7,261 nucleotides of DNA from an uncultured Rhodospirillales bacterium. GTDB lineage: Bacteria > Pseudomonadota > Alphaproteobacteria > Acetobacterales > Acetobacteraceae. The notes under the pieces are model-generated. The model searched no databases and was not told the DNA's origin. It saw only the letters and a program-made list of their open reading frames with translations. The stretch is taken from assembly GCA_903932545.1 (NCBI GenBank), contig CAIZGT010000692.1:1-7261 (forward strand), read 5' to 3'. Every line of letters starts with the position of its first letter. Position 1 is the first letter of the stretch. The position numbers and the translations under genes are program-made. Positions 6,606-7,261 of this stretch are shown here, one piece after another.

Positions 6606-6635
6606 GCGCAACCGTTATGTGGTGATATGTTGCGC
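6606..6635. promoter_or_regulatory. inverted repeat in the phaB leader, candidate operator
   Basis: GCGCAAC at 6606-6612 is matched by its exact reverse complement GTTGCGC at 6629-6635, with a 16-nt A/T-richer spacer. The arm centres are 23 bp apart, about two helical turns, which is compatible with a dimeric regulator. The element ends just before the phaB ribosome binding site. It might alternatively form a weak hairpin in the leader mRNA. Confidence 0.35.
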
Positions 6636-6644
6636 GCGGGAGCT

Positions 6645-6650
6645 AAGGAG
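6645..6650 (+). promoter_or_regulatory. strong ribosome binding site of phaB
   Basis: AAGGAG at 6645-6650 is a near-complete Shine-Dalgarno sequence with a 9-nt A-rich spacer to ATG 6660. It is clearly the best ribosome binding site in the window and fixes the phaB start. Confidence 0.85.
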
Positions 6651-6659
6651 AGAAACAAA

Positions 6660-7261
6660 ATGAGCAGAGTCGCCCTTGTCACCGGCGGAACCCGCGGTAT
6701 CGGTGCAGAAATCAGCCGTCATCTCAAGGCTGCAGGCCGTACGGTTGTCGCCAGCTATGCGGGCAATGACGCTGCCGCCGCCGCGTTTGCGGAGGAAACC
6801 GGCATTGTGGTGAAGAAGTTCGACGCAGGCGATTTCGCTGCGTGCGAAAAGGCTGTGGCCGAAATTACCGCCGAAATCGGGCCGATTGAGATCCTCGTCA
6901 ACAACGCGGGCATCACCCGTGACGGCACGTTGGCCCGGATGTCGCGGGATATGTGGGATTCGGTGATGGATACCAATCTCGGCTCCTGCTTTAACCTGTG
7001 CAAGCTCACGTTTGAGGGCATGCGCACGGCGAAGTTTGGCCGCGTGGTGAATATCGGTTCGATCAACGGTCAGGCTGGTCAGTATGGTCAGGTGAACTAC
7101 GCGGCTGCCAAATCTGGCATTCACGGCTTCACCAAGGCACTTGCCCAGGAAGGTGCCAAATTTGGTATCACCGTCAACGCGATTGCGCCGGGCTATGTTG
7201 ATACTGACATGGTGCGTGCGGTGCCGCCGGACGTGTTGACCAAGATTATCGCCAAAATCCC
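6660..7261 (+). CDS. phaB: acetoacetyl-CoA reductase, N-terminal part (runs off the window)
   Basis: The first 200 residues of a short-chain dehydrogenase/reductase that reduces acetoacetyl-CoA to (R)-3-hydroxybutyryl-CoA with NADPH, the second step of PHB synthesis. PhaB proteins are usually about 240 residues, so roughly 40 are missing beyond the right edge. Visible features are the nucleotide-binding motif TGGTRGIG at 8-15, NNAG at 81-84, Asn106, the catalytic Ser134 (GSINGQAGQYGQ), Tyr147 and Lys151 (YAAAK), and APGYVDTDM at 176-184. The segment SINGQ.GQ.GQVNY, together with FTKALAQEGAKFGITVN, is typical of PhaB rather than FabG. The ATG at 6660 has an AAGGAG site 9 nt upstream. Instead of directly following phaA, it has its own leader and presumably its own promoter, downstream of a divergently transcribed glycosyltransferase gene. 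Confidence 0.93.
   Translation, partial: MSRVALVTGGTRGIGAEISRHLKAAGRTVVASYAGNDAAAAAFAEETGIVVKKFDAGDFAACEKAVAEITAEIGPIEILVNNAGITRDGTLARMSRDMWDSVMDTNLGSCFNLCKLTFEGMRTAKFGRVVNIGSINGQAGQYGQVNYAAAKSGIHGFTKALAQEGAKFGITVNAIAPGYVDTDMVRAVPPDVLTKIIAKI

Noticed and set aside
238..6659. Mobile element or prophage carrying the cassette
   Set aside because: No transposase, integrase, tRNA attachment site or long terminal repeats could be found on either strand within the interval.
6615..7124. A 169-codon minus-strand open frame opposite phaB
   Set aside because: It lies antisense to an unmistakable short-chain reductase with all catalytic residues and a strong ribosome binding site.

Overview
The window looks like a GC-rich alphaproteobacterial chromosome. 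It carries the two halves of a polyhydroxyalkanoate (PHA) precursor locus: the 3' end of phaA (beta-ketothiolase) at the left edge and the 5' two-thirds or more of phaB (acetoacetyl-CoA reductase) at the right edge, both on the + strand. The lineage call is inference. It rests on the PhaA/PhaB sequence style, the FkbM and GT61 families, and a repeat-GT2-GT4 fusion of a kind I associate with Rhodospirillales/Acetobacteraceae-like genomes. No rRNA or other phylogenetic marker is present.

Layout: phaA end (1-237); a short junction with a perfect 15-bp tandem duplication of the phaA tail and a long hairpin (238-335); an FkbM-type methyltransferase (336-1022, +), parts of which are strikingly AT-rich; a GT61 glycosyltransferase (about 1122-2279, +); a second, divergent GT61 glycosyltransferase (2276 to about 3400, -) whose stop codon overlaps the first one's tail to tail; a 999-residue glycosyltransferase (3447-6446, -) made of an N-terminal array of about 42-residue repeats, a GT2 domain and a GT4 domain; a 213-bp divergent intergenic region with several symmetrical sequence elements; then phaB (6660 to beyond the window).

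Together the four central genes form a glycan-building and glycan-decorating cassette of about 6.1 kb. Its two arms face each other: methyltransferase then GT61 on +, and multidomain GT then GT61 on -. They probably assemble or modify a surface polysaccharide or glycoprotein glycan. No flippase, polymerase, nucleotide-sugar synthesis gene, transposase or integrase is visible here. The cassette sits exactly between phaA and phaB, two genes that commonly adjoin, so the most notable feature of the window is this interruption of a metabolic gene pair. The acceptor and sugars cannot be read from sequence alone. No RNA gene, CRISPR array or recognisable insertion sequence was seen.
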